Below are positions 44,673-57,138 of a DNA stretch of 64,000 nt, in pieces. A program made the position numbers and the translations under genes. How positions within the stretch are numbered: the first letter of the stretch is position 1; each line of letters starts with the position of its first letter. Location of the stretch: NCBI RefSeq assembly GCF_027409185.1, contig NC_084469.1, forward strand, positions 82,247,918 through 82,311,917, given 5' to 3'. The notes beneath the pieces are model-generated. The model was not told the DNA's origin. It was given only the letters and a program-made list of their open reading frames with translations, and searched no databases. The DNA is from Cynocephalus volans (Eukaryota; Chordata; Mammalia; Dermoptera; Cynocephalidae).

Positions 44673-46195
44673 GTATGACCAGAATGATACTGGCAAAGAC
44701 CTTTCATTAGGTTTGAGGTTGCCCAATAATGTTGAACTTATCTGCGGTTTTTGTTTGTTTTGTTTTGAACAGGGGGCTTGAACACATATGGAAGGAACTA
44801 GAAAGATAAAAACCTTTAGCGAACTAAAATTTATATTTATAAAGCAGATACTGCCAGTGAGTATTTTCTTAAAAAATTAGAAGGATTTAAGGCCCTCGAA
44901 TTTTATAGGAAATATTACATTGCACTTGTTACAGTTATTTATTATTTTCACATTGGCAAGGGTAGATACAGTGAAATATAGTGAATATACACGTACAGTA
45001 GCTTCTCTACAAAAGCTCTGTCTTGGAAAGATTACTTCAATGTTTGGTTTAACTAAATGAAGTAATCCTCTAATTGTTAAAAACTTCTTGCTGGTTTCCC
45101 TCTTGTATTCCACCTTTTGTTCCTTTGAATTTGGCCAAAGCTTGGGCTTGGTTAGGTAAGGTAGCTTTACTTCAAAGATTGCCAAGGACCCTGATTTAGC
45201 CTTGCTTTGGATGTTTTGTCAATACAGATGTGAGTTAATTTCTGCAGGCTGTATTCTTTTGAGTTTGGGGGAGTGGGGTAATCAGATAAATTTTATTTCG
45301 TCTTATTAACTTTTAAAATGCAAAATTTAAGGTTTTTATAAGTACAAAATAAAATGTGTGCAATATGTATCTTTTTGTGAATAGGCTGGTTTTTAATATT
45401 TTCCTTATAATGATCCATCTACCTGAGTCATTTTAACGAAAAAAGAATTTAAGGAAAAAAAGTGAAAGCGGTGAATAAAATCAACTCTTGATTTCTATAT
45501 TTTGCATAGGAAATCACCAGCAATTCCTTAGCTAGGGAAAGTGTGGGGACACGATAAAATATGCACTAAAAGTTTTTAGTGTAATCCTTTTTTATCACCG
45601 AAATGGTTTGTGTTTTATGAAATATTTGAGAAATACAGAAATGTGCCTCCCCTGCCATGATCATTCATAATCTGATTATTAAAATAACCATATGAAAGGT
45701 ATGACATTTTGGTGTAGTCTGTGTGTGTGTTTCACATTTTTTTTTTTTTTTTGTCAGCCATAGATATTTTAAAGTTAATTTCTTTGATCTGACTTAAATC
45801 TTGTAGGTATTTTCCCACTAAATGATTGCCCTCTGTCAATTGTGTAATTCCAGATGATGAAGTTTGTGCTTAAAGTCTCTGTATCTTTCAGTTCTTGATA
45901 CTTTGTGTGTGTGTGTGGTTCAGTGGTCCCATCTCTCTTTTCTTTGATTTTTGATTCTCGACTTGCTCTCTTTTTCCCCTTTTCTACTCCTGCATCTTAA
46001 ACCTTTAAACTACTTTTGAAAGCCCTTCTAGTTTTTTTCTGTCCCATTACATACGTGCATTCGTACATAAAGATAGATAGGTATATCAGTGTCCATAACT
46101 ACTACTTATTTGTTTTCTAGCATAAATGGGATTGTAATTTGTATATTCTGTGGCTTGCTTTTTTTTCCCACCTATTTAAACAGACAATTTTTATA
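44673..46195. other. Intron 3, first part, no clear feature
   Basis: AT-rich sequence with poly-T and a short GT tract (about 45,906-45,917). No exon candidate I trust; the 102-codon minus frame (44,877-45,185) shows no domain. Confidence 0.4.
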
Positions 46196-46199
46196 TGTT

Positions 46200-46560
46200 A
46201 GTAGGTATGGATTCATCTTATTTAAAAAAAATTAGAACGCAGCATAGTATTCTCTTGTATACACCATAATTTAACCACACTCTTAAGATAGGGTTGTTTT
46301 CAGTTTATCTGCTTTTACAAACAGGATTGCTATAGGCATTCGTATACATACATATACCTTTGTCAACATGTGCAATTAAAGGATAGACTCTTGGAAGAAA
46401 AATTGCTGGTTTTAAGAGTGTATGCATTTTAAATTTTGATACAAACTGTCAAATTATAGGAGCGGCCTTCACAGTAGTGTAGGAGAGTCTGTTTCCCCAC
46501 GTTTTTGCCAATACTTGCAATCAAATCTTTGAAAACAAATTTACATGTGTCATTTCCTCA
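46200..46560 (-). repeat. L1 fragment, antisense, old
   Basis: 'AACGCAGCATAGTATTCTCTTGTATACACCATAATTTAACC' and 'AAACAGGATTGCTATAGGCATTCG' match the reversed L1 ORF2 end. Highly decayed. Confidence 0.65.
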
Positions 46561-47464
46561 CTAATGCATGCAGTCTGTGACAATCTCATACCAGGTTTTT
46601 GAACTTTTTTCCTTTTTTGTAAGGAGTTTTACCTGTACATATAGTTCACAGTCAAATAATTATACAAGGTTTGTTTCTTAAAAGAAAAATTGCTGGCCCC
46701 TACTCTTCTCCAGATGTCCTTTTCTAGAGGCAACTACTTTTACTTCTTTTAGCTGGTTATTTTTGTGTTTACCTTTTGTCTCTAAGTAACATGCTTCTGT
46801 TGTTACTTCTGGATTTCAGTTTTTGTCTTTTTCTATTGATCTATTGTGGATTGAACTCTTGTTCCAGCCCCCAATTACATGTGTATTCTCTTCCCATTCC
46901 TACACTCTCCTAATTTAGTAACATTGCAATTTTATGTTTGCATTGTCATGACTAAAAGTTATTCATAATTCAAGCTATGTAGTAAACTGTGATTACTTTT
47001 TCTCTGCAGTGTTTAACTTGTATTACTTGTAGCTAATCTTTTTTTTTGCTTTGTCTATGTGCTTACTGCTAATGCTACCCCACATTCCTTGCCACTTGTC
47101 TAAATGTCCAGTCAAGTTGCTTTGATACCTTAAGTTGACTTAAGTTGTCATTATCCTCAGTGTTCCCCTTACCTATCTCCTGAGTTTAATCTTCTGTTTA
47201 CTATAGCCACTGTTCTCCTCTTTCTTGGTTTGTTCCCTTGTGTTTGAAGAGCTTGTCCACCAGGAACTTCCTGAGAACATATCTGGGGGAAGGTAGTGTT
47301 TGGAACCTTGCATCATTATTCTGCCCTCAACACTTTTAGGGTGATTTGTTTGGGTATAGAATTCTAGGATGATAACATTTTCTTTGAGAATTGTAAAGAG
47401 CATTGCTCTATTGCTTTCTAACTTTTGATGGTGCTCCTCAAAATTCCAAAGCTCTTTTGCTTTC

Positions 47465-48530
47465 TGATTTATTTATTTATCCAACAAATATTTATTGAGC
47501 CTGTGCTGTATGCCAGACACCATTTTAAGTGTTTGGGATACATCATCGAACCAGGCAAAAATCCTTCCTTCCAGGTGAGGGCTGGGGAACCTACAGCAAC
47601 AATCATAAAAATTAATAAGCAAATTATATAGCTTGTTTGAAGGTAGTACAGTCTATAGGAAGGAAAAGTAGAGATTGAGAGGAGGGAAGGGAAGGGAAAG
47701 GAGTGGGATAGACAAAGATTTAGGAGGGCTTAGTGGAGGGATCATCAGTGGGCAAGGCACCAATTGCTGTTTTAAACAGAAGGACAGGGTGGGCCTTGTT
47801 GAGAAGGTAGCATACAAGCAAAGATATGAAGGCTGAAAGGGAGTTAGCTATGTGGGTGATCCAGGAGAAGAGTATTTTAAGGTAGAGGTCCAAAGAAGTA
47901 ACCTAGCAATTACCATGGATCAAGGAGGCCAGTGTAGTGAATAAGGGGGAAAGAAATGGGAGATGAAGTCAGAGAGTAAAGGGAACACTTCACTATATTG
48001 TGTAGGGCGTTATGGGCTGTTTTTAAGATTTTAGCTTTTATTGTCATAGGGGTAGCCAGTGGAGAGTATAGAGCAGATATATACATAACCTGGTATAAAT
48101 TTGAATTGGATTAATCTGATTTCTGTGCTCAGAATGTATTGGGTGAGGGTGGGAGACAAGGATGGAAACAGGAAGACTGGTTAAGAGGATATTGAAGTAA
48201 TCTGGGTGAGAGGTAATGGTGGCTTTGACTGGTAGTGGTAGAAGTGATGAGGAGTAGTTGGATTCTGAATATATTTTTTAAGGGAAGGCCAATAAAATTT
48301 CCTGGTTGTTTTAGATAAGTGGTGTGAAAGAGAAGAATCAAGGATGACTTCAAGGCTTTTGACCTGAGGAAGGATGGAGTTGCTGTCAATTGAAAAGGGG
48401 AATGCTATGGGTAGAGAGTCTTTGGGAGATGATAAGGAGTTCAGCTTTTGCCATTCCCCCTATAGGGATATCTAGGAGGCAGTTGGATGTACAAATCTGG
48501 GGTTTAGGACAGATCTGGAGGGGGTTTTGT
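47465..48530. repeat. Ancient dispersed repeat, family not named
   Basis: Starts 'CCAACAAATATTTATTGAGCC...TGCCAGACACC' and continues through purine-rich sequence (GAGGATATTGAAGTAATCTGGGTGAGAGG, CAAGGATGACTTCAAGG) that matches 43,015-44,060 in order. Short open frames are incidental. Confidence 0.5.
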
Positions 48531-48535
48531 TGTTC

Positions 48536-48606
48536 TTTTTTTGTTTGTTTTTTGGCAGCTGGCTGGTCCAGGGATCAAACCCTGGACCTTGGTGTTACCA
48601 GCACTT
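48536..48606 (-). mobile_element. CYN SINE fragment, antisense
   Basis: Poly-T-rich start, then GGCAGCTGGCTGGTCCAGGGATCAAACCCTGGACCTTGGTGTTACCAGC, the 3' half of a CYN monomer in reverse. Confidence 0.8.
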
Positions 48607-50930
48607 TTTTAAAAAATCTGGGCTGGAGATAAAAATTTTGAAGTCCTTGGCATGTTGATAGGATTTAAAAGTACAAGACTGAATGAGATCACCAAAGATA
48701 CCGGTGTAGGTAAGAGGAACATGATCAACTCCAAATTTCAGGAGTTTGGGGAGAAGAGCAGGAATCAAAGGAAACTGAGGAGTGACTATTGAGATGGGAA
48801 AACCAAGAGTATGCAAGTCTTTGAACAAAGTTTTATCAGGCAGGAGCCAGTGCTCTATCAACCCTGTCAGGTGTTGCTGACAGTTCAAAACTTGCAAGTT
48901 ACATACAAACAAAACTATAAAACCATTGAAATTCAAATTACTGATTTACTAAAATATTGGATACTGTCTGCTAATTTTAAGACTTGAAACAACACTTAAG
49001 GAATGAACTTATGGTTTTATGTAATTGACTGTTATTGTGCAGATTCTTACAGGGGAATTTAGGTATGATTAACTTAGTATCATGTGATCACCATGTGATG
49101 CAGTTTTTCACCAACATATAAGTGCTTTAATAAAAACCATGATGTCATTTGAGCTTTGCTTCATGCAAGTGCATCATTTATATATTAGGTCCACCTTGGC
49201 TTTTCTCTTTAGCCTGCCATAGTTAGATTACTAGAGAGTACCAACTTGGAGCCAATGTGACCATAAATGTGAATAGTGGCATTCAGTTATATGTTTAAAA
49301 AGTGGATTCAGGTGATTCAGAATGTACTCATACTGTTTTAGTTTATTAAAAAACAGGAAGATGAAACATTTAATTCTTGCAGAGAAATGCGAACTCCTTG
49401 AGTAAAGAATCTTAGTTTGAGGAAAATTAGAGTACAAGTTAATTCATGTGTTATATCCTTAGTTGAAATAACTAAAATGGTTTGATTAGAGTTTAAGATG
49501 TAATGCTTATATGGACACAGATTGTAACTGTTTCAGCTGAATATAATTTAGTTTTAATAAGGCTTTATGAATTTTTTTAATATGGTATTTTCCCCCATAA
49601 ATTCTGTTACTTTTCTTCCATTTTACTAGTGAAGAGCCATCAATCATAAAATGGATTAGACTCTCTAATGTGACATTTTACTCTGTTTCTTTAATTCTTC
49701 TGTCTCCTAAGTAATTTTATGTTAAAATTAAACATAAATTATGTGTTTAGCTTAGTATCACTTTTTTTCCAGCGAGACACGAGACTTCTATACAGAAAAA
49801 TTTGTTGCTTATAAAACATATTGCCAAAAAAGCATAAAAAAAAGAGAGTCCAAAAGCATCATCCTTGCTAATTTTCTTCTACATTAAAAACTCATAACAC
49901 TTTTTACTTTTCTTTAAAAAAAAATAAGGCTGCTTAGGCACAATTTGCTGGTGGCTTTTGAAGAACAAGCCAGAATTACACAGCATCTTCCTAGCATGAT
50001 GTATTTTGATTCTTCCATGTCTTGTAGTTAAGGCTTTTTGGGGGAGGGGGATAAACAAAGTCAGAAAGCAAGCAACAAAATATACACTTTGTCAGAAAAG
50101 GAAAAAAGTGCCTGAAGTATCGCTAATTCTATAGGTTACTACTGATTTTGATCTGTAGTTTTTGTTCTGAGTGTATGTTGTGTGTGTTTATGTGTGTGCA
50201 TGTGTGCATCTACGTACCATACCTGTCAGATGGAATGTAGAGTTGAATGTGTTATGTGTTACAGTATAGAACTAGGTATAATGTATTTTATAAATAAGGT
50301 TTAAATGCCAAGATGGAGTAAAAGAGCAAGAGCATACCAAAACAAGAATGTACCGGAATATTTGAGAATTTTGCATCCTGAGAGAATATAAAATATAATC
50401 AGGTCAGTAAATAGTTGTATTCAAACTTGGACACAAAGAACTGTGTAAATAGTATTTGAATGCTTTTATCTAGGCACTGAGACTCGGTTATATTGCAGCA
50501 ATAATTGTGTTGTAATCATGACTGACATAGTTTCAATGATTTAATTTCAAGTGTGTTACCCGGAATTTTTAAGATTATTTTAAAATTTTAGCAATGTCTG
50601 GTATGAAATAAAAAGTTGAAGAGCCCATTTGATCACCCCTCAGCTTCTGTTGCTTATTTCTCTGATCTTACCTCTCTTCTTGATACTTGGCTTTGATTTA
50701 ATGACTAATGGTTTAATGACAAACTCAGATTGATGTCAAATTATGCCACTTTGATAGAAAATAAAGGTTTAAGAATTTAGAGGAATTTTTTGATTTTGGG
50801 GGCAAATATTTATCAACATTGAAAAAGATGTGTTGGATGCTTAATTAAATGTTCTATACTGGGGTGAGAAGCGTGTACATATCTGTTTTTTAGGGTTATT
50901 TTAAAGATGAGATTTAGAGACAAAGCAGAC
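48607..50930. other. Intronic unique stretch, no gene seen
   Basis: AT-rich. The 113-codon minus frame (48,595-48,936) and other short frames lack features. No confident repeat call. Confidence 0.4.
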
Positions 50931-50934
50931 AATC

Positions 50935-51090
50935 TGGCTCTACTCTTATTCTTAGTTTTTCTGATCTTCAATTTCCTAATCTATAAAATGGGGATAAAAT
51001 GCTACTTATGAGGATTAAGTAAATAGCGTCTATGAAGCTGCTGGCACAGTGCCTTGCAGGTCGGTTAGTGCTTAGTTAATATAGCCTCTT
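50935..51090 (+). repeat. MIR, sense, partial
   Basis: 'TTCCTAATCTATAAAATGGGG' through 'GGCACAGTGCCTTGCAGG' is the MIR core and 3' part. Confidence 0.85.
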
Positions 51091-51600
51091 TCACAGCAAA
51101 CTCTGGTCTTTATCAGTTTTCAGACAAAATCTCAAATTGAAGTTATGAAAATGAACACAGAAGATTGAAACAGCGGTTTTTGAGTATAATCCTATTTGTG
51201 TAGTTCAAGTCTTTTTATTTAATGATTTAGTATAGGGATTTTAGTAGGGCTCTATAAACATCACTAAGTCACTTGTTAGCAATATACCGAATGTTCCCAC
51301 ATCCTTGATCTGAGTTAATGTTCAGAAATCTGTTGGTGGTGGTAGTTCTGTTGTTTCACAAATAAGAAACTTGATGCCCAGGAGATGGTAATTTTGCCCA
51401 ATATAAAAATAATTAGTAAGAGCTAAAGTAGGAATTCAGGTTTGAGCTTCTAATTTCTAACAAATTCAGTATATTACGTAGCTGCCTTGTCAAGGTATGC
51501 TACTGAAAAATGAGATTTTTATCTAGGAGTTGGCAGACTTAATGGAACTCTGTCACAAACAAATATTTTGAAAACTTAGAGAACTGGTATGGAAATATAT

Positions 51601-51689
51601 CCTTTTTTTTTTGGTGGCTGGCTGGTATGGGAATCCTAACCCTTGACCTTTGGTGTTACAAGGCTGTACTCTAACCAACCAACCAGCCC
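51601..51689 (-). mobile_element. Monomeric CYN SINE, antisense
   Basis: Poly-T, then GGTGGCTGGCTGGTATGGGAATCC, TTGGTGTTACAAGGCTGTACTC and AACCAACCAACCAGCCC, a CYN monomer in reverse with one internal change in the anticodon arm. Confidence 0.82.
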
Positions 51690-52437
51690 TATCCAGTTTT
51701 TTAAAATTACATTTATGGTGATAACATGATTTACTTCACCATGGTGTTTTTTTAAAATTAATTTTAAAATTATATCAAGCAACAAATTTATTCTACTTGC
51801 AGGGGCATTCGGGATGAGTGAATACTAGTTATGTATATGCTTTTACTTAGAATCCTTCACACTCTTGTATTTGATTTATTTGTTCCTTCCAGAAATTTTT
51901 TAGTATCTGGTGTGGGCTAGGTACTGTCCCTAGGTGGTGGAGGTACAGGAGTGAGTGAAACAAAAACTGTCTGTTCTCATGAAGTTTATATCCTAGTACA
52001 TCAGTTCTCAGAAAGTATGGTTCAGGGGTCCTGGGAGTTTTCAAGACCCTTTGAGGTTCAGAAGTATTTTTTACAATGAGACATGAGAGTACAATGGTGT
52101 TTCCCAGAGGCTATATGACATGTGGTATTGCAACAGGTTAAATGTAGAAACAGATAATGAGAATTTGACTGTATTGTCTTGTCAGACATGAAAGAGATTT
52201 GGAAAAGTGTAAAACTTTGACACTTCTCACTATTACAGAAAACAGTTATTTTTCCCAAACGTTTAACATGTAATGGGTTTTTACATGCTATATAAAAAGG
52301 AATAGTAATTTAAAATAAATATTTAAAAAACTTCTTGGCTTGAATTTCTAATATGGAAAATAGTAATATAAATAAACCATATTAACAAAAGCTCTTTGGG
52401 GTCCTCAATAATTTTTTAAAAGTATTAATCAGTAAAG

Positions 52438-52625
52438 ACAAACTTTTTTTCTAAAGGGCCAGATAGGCTTTAAAAGGTTTAGGAGTCATAACTATTCAAC
52501 TTTTGCCTTTGTAGCTTGAAAGCAGTCAGGGACAATATGTAGATGAATGAGCATAACTGTGTTCAGTACAACTGTTTACAAAAACAGGCAGCTGGCCTGC
52601 GGGCTGTAGTTTGCCAACCACTGGT
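52438..52625 (-). mobile_element. hAT-like DNA transposon relic, antisense
   Basis: Its plus strand starts ACAAACTTTTTTTCTAAAGGGCC and ends GCCTGCGGGCTGTAGTTTGCCAACC, so the ends are roughly inverted. It is the reverse of the family at 4,445-4,740. Confidence 0.6.
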
Positions 52626-53044
52626 GTAAGGGTTTCCTGATACTAAAAGGTTTGAGAACTGCTGTTTTAGTGAAAAGCTGGTATTTGGGCGGGTGGGAAG
52701 GAAGAAAACAGTTAAAATAAATAAATATATAAATAGTCAAGAGAACTAAAAATAGTAGGAGGTGATATGAAGACAATAAGAAGGGTAGTCTGGTCTTTGG
52801 GTAAAGTTTATGATCATGAGAGGACTCGCTAAAGAGTTGACTTACGTTAACTCTTATTTAGGACTTAACTAGGTATCTCCCTCCTTTTCTGATCTCCCCT
52901 GGCTACATTAGGGAGAGGGAAAAGCAAAAGATAGTTTAATTTACATTTTTCATTTTTGTTTATTTTGAATCTTCTTATTAGACTTAAATTCAGAAGAGAT
53001 TAATTTTTTAGGTTGAATTAGAATATCCAAAGTGTATCTGCTTT

Positions 53045-53209
53045 AAAAGAATCTAGGAAAGGGGCCGGCCCGTGGCTCACTCGGGAGAGTGCGGTGCTGA
53101 TAACACCAAGGCCCCGGGTTCGGATCCCATATACAGATGGCCGGTTCGCTCACTGGCTGAGCGTGGTGCTGACAACACCAAGTCAAGGGTTAAGATCCCC
53201 TTACCGGTC

Positions 53210-53243
<34 letters not shown>

Positions 53244-53254
53244 AATCTAGGAAA
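53045..53254 (+). mobile_element. Dimeric CYN SINE with perfect target duplications
   Basis: Two tRNA-Ile-like units (GGGGCCGGCCCGTGGCTCAC, and GATGGCCGGTTCGCTCACTG) joined head to tail, ending in CGGTCATCTT and about 26 A. The 16-bp direct repeats AAAAGAATCTAGGAAA flank it exactly (53,045-53,060 and 53,239-53,254). Clean ends and identical duplications mark a recent insertion. Confidence 0.93.
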
Positions 53255-53579
53255 TGATAACATAAAGCCTAGGTTAGTGTTGCCTAATGCTGATAAAAAG
53301 AACGTTGATCTAAGTTAAATGACATCTAGCAAGTTACTTCTCTATTTATCATCTTTTTTCTTCTGAAAATGAGAAGGTTGTCTAAAATCTCTTCCAAGTT
53401 CAAAATTTCCTATATGTTTGTTTGCTTTGCCTAAGATGCCTTTTGCCATCCCTACCCCTTCTAAGTCTTCTGTGATCAGATAGCTCCAACTGTCTATATC
53501 TTATTACTTCTGTGGTCTGAAATATGTACTTTGTCTTTGAAATGTTTTCCTGTTTGTAAGGTGAGGGATAAATGCCTAA

Positions 53580-53660
53580 CTTGGAGGGTCATTGAGTAGG
53601 CTAAATGAGAGCATATGTCAACAGTTGAGGATAATACCTGGCACATATTAGGTGCTTACT
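53580..53660 (+). repeat. MIR 3' part, sense
   Basis: 'AGGCTAAATGAGAGCATATG' to 'ACCTGGCACATATTAGGTGCTTACTAAATG' is the MIR 3' end. Confidence 0.75.
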
Positions 53661-54866
53661 AAATGTTTGGGGAGGCTGTTTATTAATGAAAATGGAGTAA
53701 TGTCTCTGCTTTGCCTCAGTATTTTTAGCTTGTTGAGCCTGGAACTATTGAGATTGTAGCAACAAGAACAAAACCAACAACCAATAATCATGTTCCATTG
53801 AGAGACCTGAAAACTTACATAGAAGGGTTAAGGAGGTAGAAGGGCAATGCAATCAGAATTTATGTGCCATCCAACTTAAGGGAAAGGAAAGAGAAGCAGC
53901 CATTCCTGCCATTAAAGTCTCTGTTCCTTTGTTGGAGATTGAGGGTATCTATATATTTTGAAAAATGCCTTAGCATATCAAAAAAGTAATTTTTAGCAAA
54001 ACCACATTCATGGATCAGAATTTGAATTTCTCTTGGAATGCAAAGCAAAACAAAGATTGAAATTATGAGAAAAAAAAGTGACTGGAAGATGAGTCCAAGA
54101 GATTCAGTAACAGAATTATGTGAAGAAACGAACTGAATAGATGGAAAAGAATCAAAGAACAATTCAAAGAAAAGTCCACTGAGGTAAGAGACTTGAACCT
54201 TTGGACTGAAAACACTCATGTGGTGTTTGGCAAGAAGGTGTATACCTGTATCTTCTGGTAAAAAATTCTTCCAAAGATAACGAAGAGAGTCCTACAAGCA
54301 TCTGAAGGCTGGGGGTGGGTGGCTTGGGGGGAATTACCTGCAAAGGAATAAGAATAAATATGGCATTAGACTTTTCATCTATATCACTAAGCATCAGAAG
54401 ACAGAAGAGTTTACATAGTTCTTAGGGGAAAAGGTTGTGACTAGAATTCTAAACTTGTATAACTTACACAAGAGTTTCAGACTGCTAAGATGGAGAGTTA
54501 TTCACTTACATACCCTTTCTGAAAACTTTCTTGAGGTACCGTGGTTGTACCAAAAAATGAATCATAATTAAGGATTCAAGGTGTGTGTGTGGAGGGGATC
54601 TGGTATATGTCTTGTGATATAGTTGTAAGAAATGAAACCAGAACAGTTGTAGTTAGGTTTAAATGACTATTTTGACAGAGTTAAGCTGAGTACGATCTTT
54701 ATACTGTCAGGTGGGAAAAGGAAAGCTTTACTATTGGCATATTTAAAGGAATTGCATTGTTTTGTGGATGTTAATACTTTAATTCTTGATGTTGATAAAA
54801 AGTTGTAGATTCAATGTATAATAAAAACATAAGGATAATAGCCAGTAAAATAGAATTAGGATATAG
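53661..54866. other. Intronic unique stretch, no gene seen
   Basis: The 119-codon minus frame (53,860-54,219) has no recognisable domain or supporting splice sites. Confidence 0.4.
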
Positions 54867-54910
54867 AACAGTACTGTCCAGTAGAACTTTCTGCAGTGAT
54901 GAAAATGTTA
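54867..54910 (+). mobile_element. MER5A fragment
   Basis: 'ACAGTACTGTCCAGTAGAACTTTCTGCAGTGATGAAAATG' is the terminal 40 bases of MER5A, as at 26,712. Confidence 0.78.
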
Positions 54911-57002
54911 TACTATTTGCATTCCTACCAGCAAAATACGAGAGTTCCAGGGCTCCACTTGCTCGGCGGCACTTGGTGTTGCCTGTTAAATTTAGCCATT
55001 TTAGTCTAGTAGGTTTTGGAATACTGATACTAAAGTTTGGAGAACATAGAGGCAAATTATTTCTCCTTTGTCTTAAGAAAGGTGATAGGGATTCAAGATG
55101 GTGATGTATATTATGTATTTGACTTGTTCTCAGTGCCCTATTGACATGACCCAACTAATTCATAAAAAATACTCTATTATAGTTTGGTGTTTAGAAGGGG
55201 GATCCCTTCAAACCTATGACATCTTCCTCTCCTTATCCTCTCCCCTCTCCAAAGGATGATTATACCTCCTCTACAGAGAAAGTGTTAAACTCTCTGATAG
55301 AATCTTCCTTAAAAACTGCCACAGCTTGAGCTAGACATCTTGTCTTCTTTCTGTGTTCTTAAAATGGAGGAATTATCTCTTCTAAAAAAGTCTAGTCCCT
55401 TTGTCTGAGTTTTAAAACTGTCCCTCACCTTATCAAGAACTTTATCACATTGCTCCATTTCTTGGGTACTTTCCATCTTTCCCTGTTTTCTGGAGTCTAT
55501 CAGCATTCAGTATATTCTGGTCTCTACCATTTAAAAATTTTTTTAAAAAGAAACAAAAAACTTCTCTGGGCCTTCCAGCCACCACTTGATTCTTCTCTTC
55601 ACAGTCATACTTCTCAAATGATAGCACCACACAGCATTCCCTTCAGCCTTCATTAGTGTGACTTCCACCCTAGCCATATCTACAAGGTTGCTTTTGCAGA
55701 GGCTTCCCGGTCACCTCCATATTGCCAATCCAGGAAACTGCCATTACTTTTACTACTTCCTTACCATATGATTTTTTTGTTATTTATATAGTTATTTGCA
55801 CCTTGCTGTGTCTGGAAGGAAAAAACTGTTTTCTCCTACCTTACTCTCAGCACAACACTTCTGACACCGTATGTGTAGAGGTTTTCCCCACACCAAGCAG
55901 TTCTCCAGCAGACACCAATTGGGTATCCTGTAACTCAATTCTGACACTCTCTCTCTGGAGTTAGATTCCACAGGTTAAGGACTCAGTCCCACAAGACTGT
56001 CCTCTCCTCCCCCTTCAGAATGCCAATTGCAAGTCTCAGGAGGTGTAACCTGTACTTCTGACCAACTGGCTATAAATAGGTTTCCAGGACCCTCTCCTTG
56101 GGTTCATTAATTTGTTAGGACGGCTCAAAGAACTCAAGAACACACTTTACCTAAGTTTACCCATTCATTATAAAGGATCTTACAAAGGATGCAGATGAAC
56201 AGCCAGATGGAAGAGATGAATAGGGTAAGGTATGTGGAAGAGGTGCAGAGCTTTCATGCTCTCTCCAGGTTTGACACCCTCCAATCACTTCCACATATTC
56301 ATTCAGTAGTCTGGAAGATCGCTGAACCCCCCCCCCCCCCCCCCCCGGAGGTTTTTGTAGAACCTTTATTATGTAAGCATGATTGATTAAATCATTGGCC
56401 TTTGGAAATCAACTCAACCTTCAGACCCTCTCCTCTCCCTGGAGGTGTGTGTGTGGGGACGGACTGAAAGTTAGTCCCTTTAATGACAAGGTTGGTTCCC
56501 CTGGTAACAGCCCCCATCCTGAGACTATTCAGGAACCCTCAATCAGTCAATCACAGTCAATCATTAGCATACAAAAATATTACTTTGGAGATTCCAAGGG
56601 TTTGGGGAGCTGTGTGTCAGGAAAGGGGATGAAGACCAAATATATATCACTTGCCAAGATTCATAATATTTACATTCTAATTTGTAATTATGGTGCCCAT
56701 AGTTTAGTATTTGTTCTATATTTAAATTGGGTCACAAAATTTAATCCTTTTACAACAAGATCACCATTTCTAGATGACTTACTTTGATTCATCACTTGAT
56801 TAGTTTGATTTCTTCATCAAGCAGTTTTCTTATGAAGGGTTCATGGGCACTGTATTCTTTGAGTTCTTGCGTGGTTAGACATGTATGCTTGTTGCCTTTT
56901 TTCTTTACTATAGGATTTTCTAAATACAGCAATAATGTATGTTCTCTGAAGAACATGATAAAGCATAATTCTAATTTTGATGTATATGTGAATTTTTCCA
57001 TA
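54911..57002. other. Intronic stretch with a poly-C run
   Basis: Mixed unique sequence. A 20-C run lies at 56,327-56,346. Frames of 65-134 codons are unsupported. No exon called. Confidence 0.4.
56327..56346. repeat. Poly-C run (20 C)
   Basis: Second long C homopolymer of the intron; the length is uncertain in an assembly. Confidence 0.9.
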
Positions 57003-57138
57003 CGGTCAGCCCTGTGTACCTGCAGTTGCGGAACCCATCTGTACTATGCATTTTATATAAGGGATTTGAACATTTGTGAATGTTGATATCTGAGTGGGTC
57101 CTGGAACCAGTCCCCTGAGGATGCCAAGGGAGAACTGT
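57003..57138 (+). mobile_element. MER2-type Tigger MITE, internally deleted
   Basis: 'GGTCAGCCCTGTGTACCTGC' at one end and 'GGTCCTGGAACCAGTCCCCTGAGGATGCCAAGGGAGAACTG' at the other match the ends of the MER2 family (TcMar-Tigger). The centre is mostly missing. Confidence 0.78.

Noticed and set aside
49751..49800. Exon candidate after TTTTTTTCCAG near 49.77 kb
   Set aside because: No donor follows within a plausible distance, and the frame from exon 3 is not maintained.
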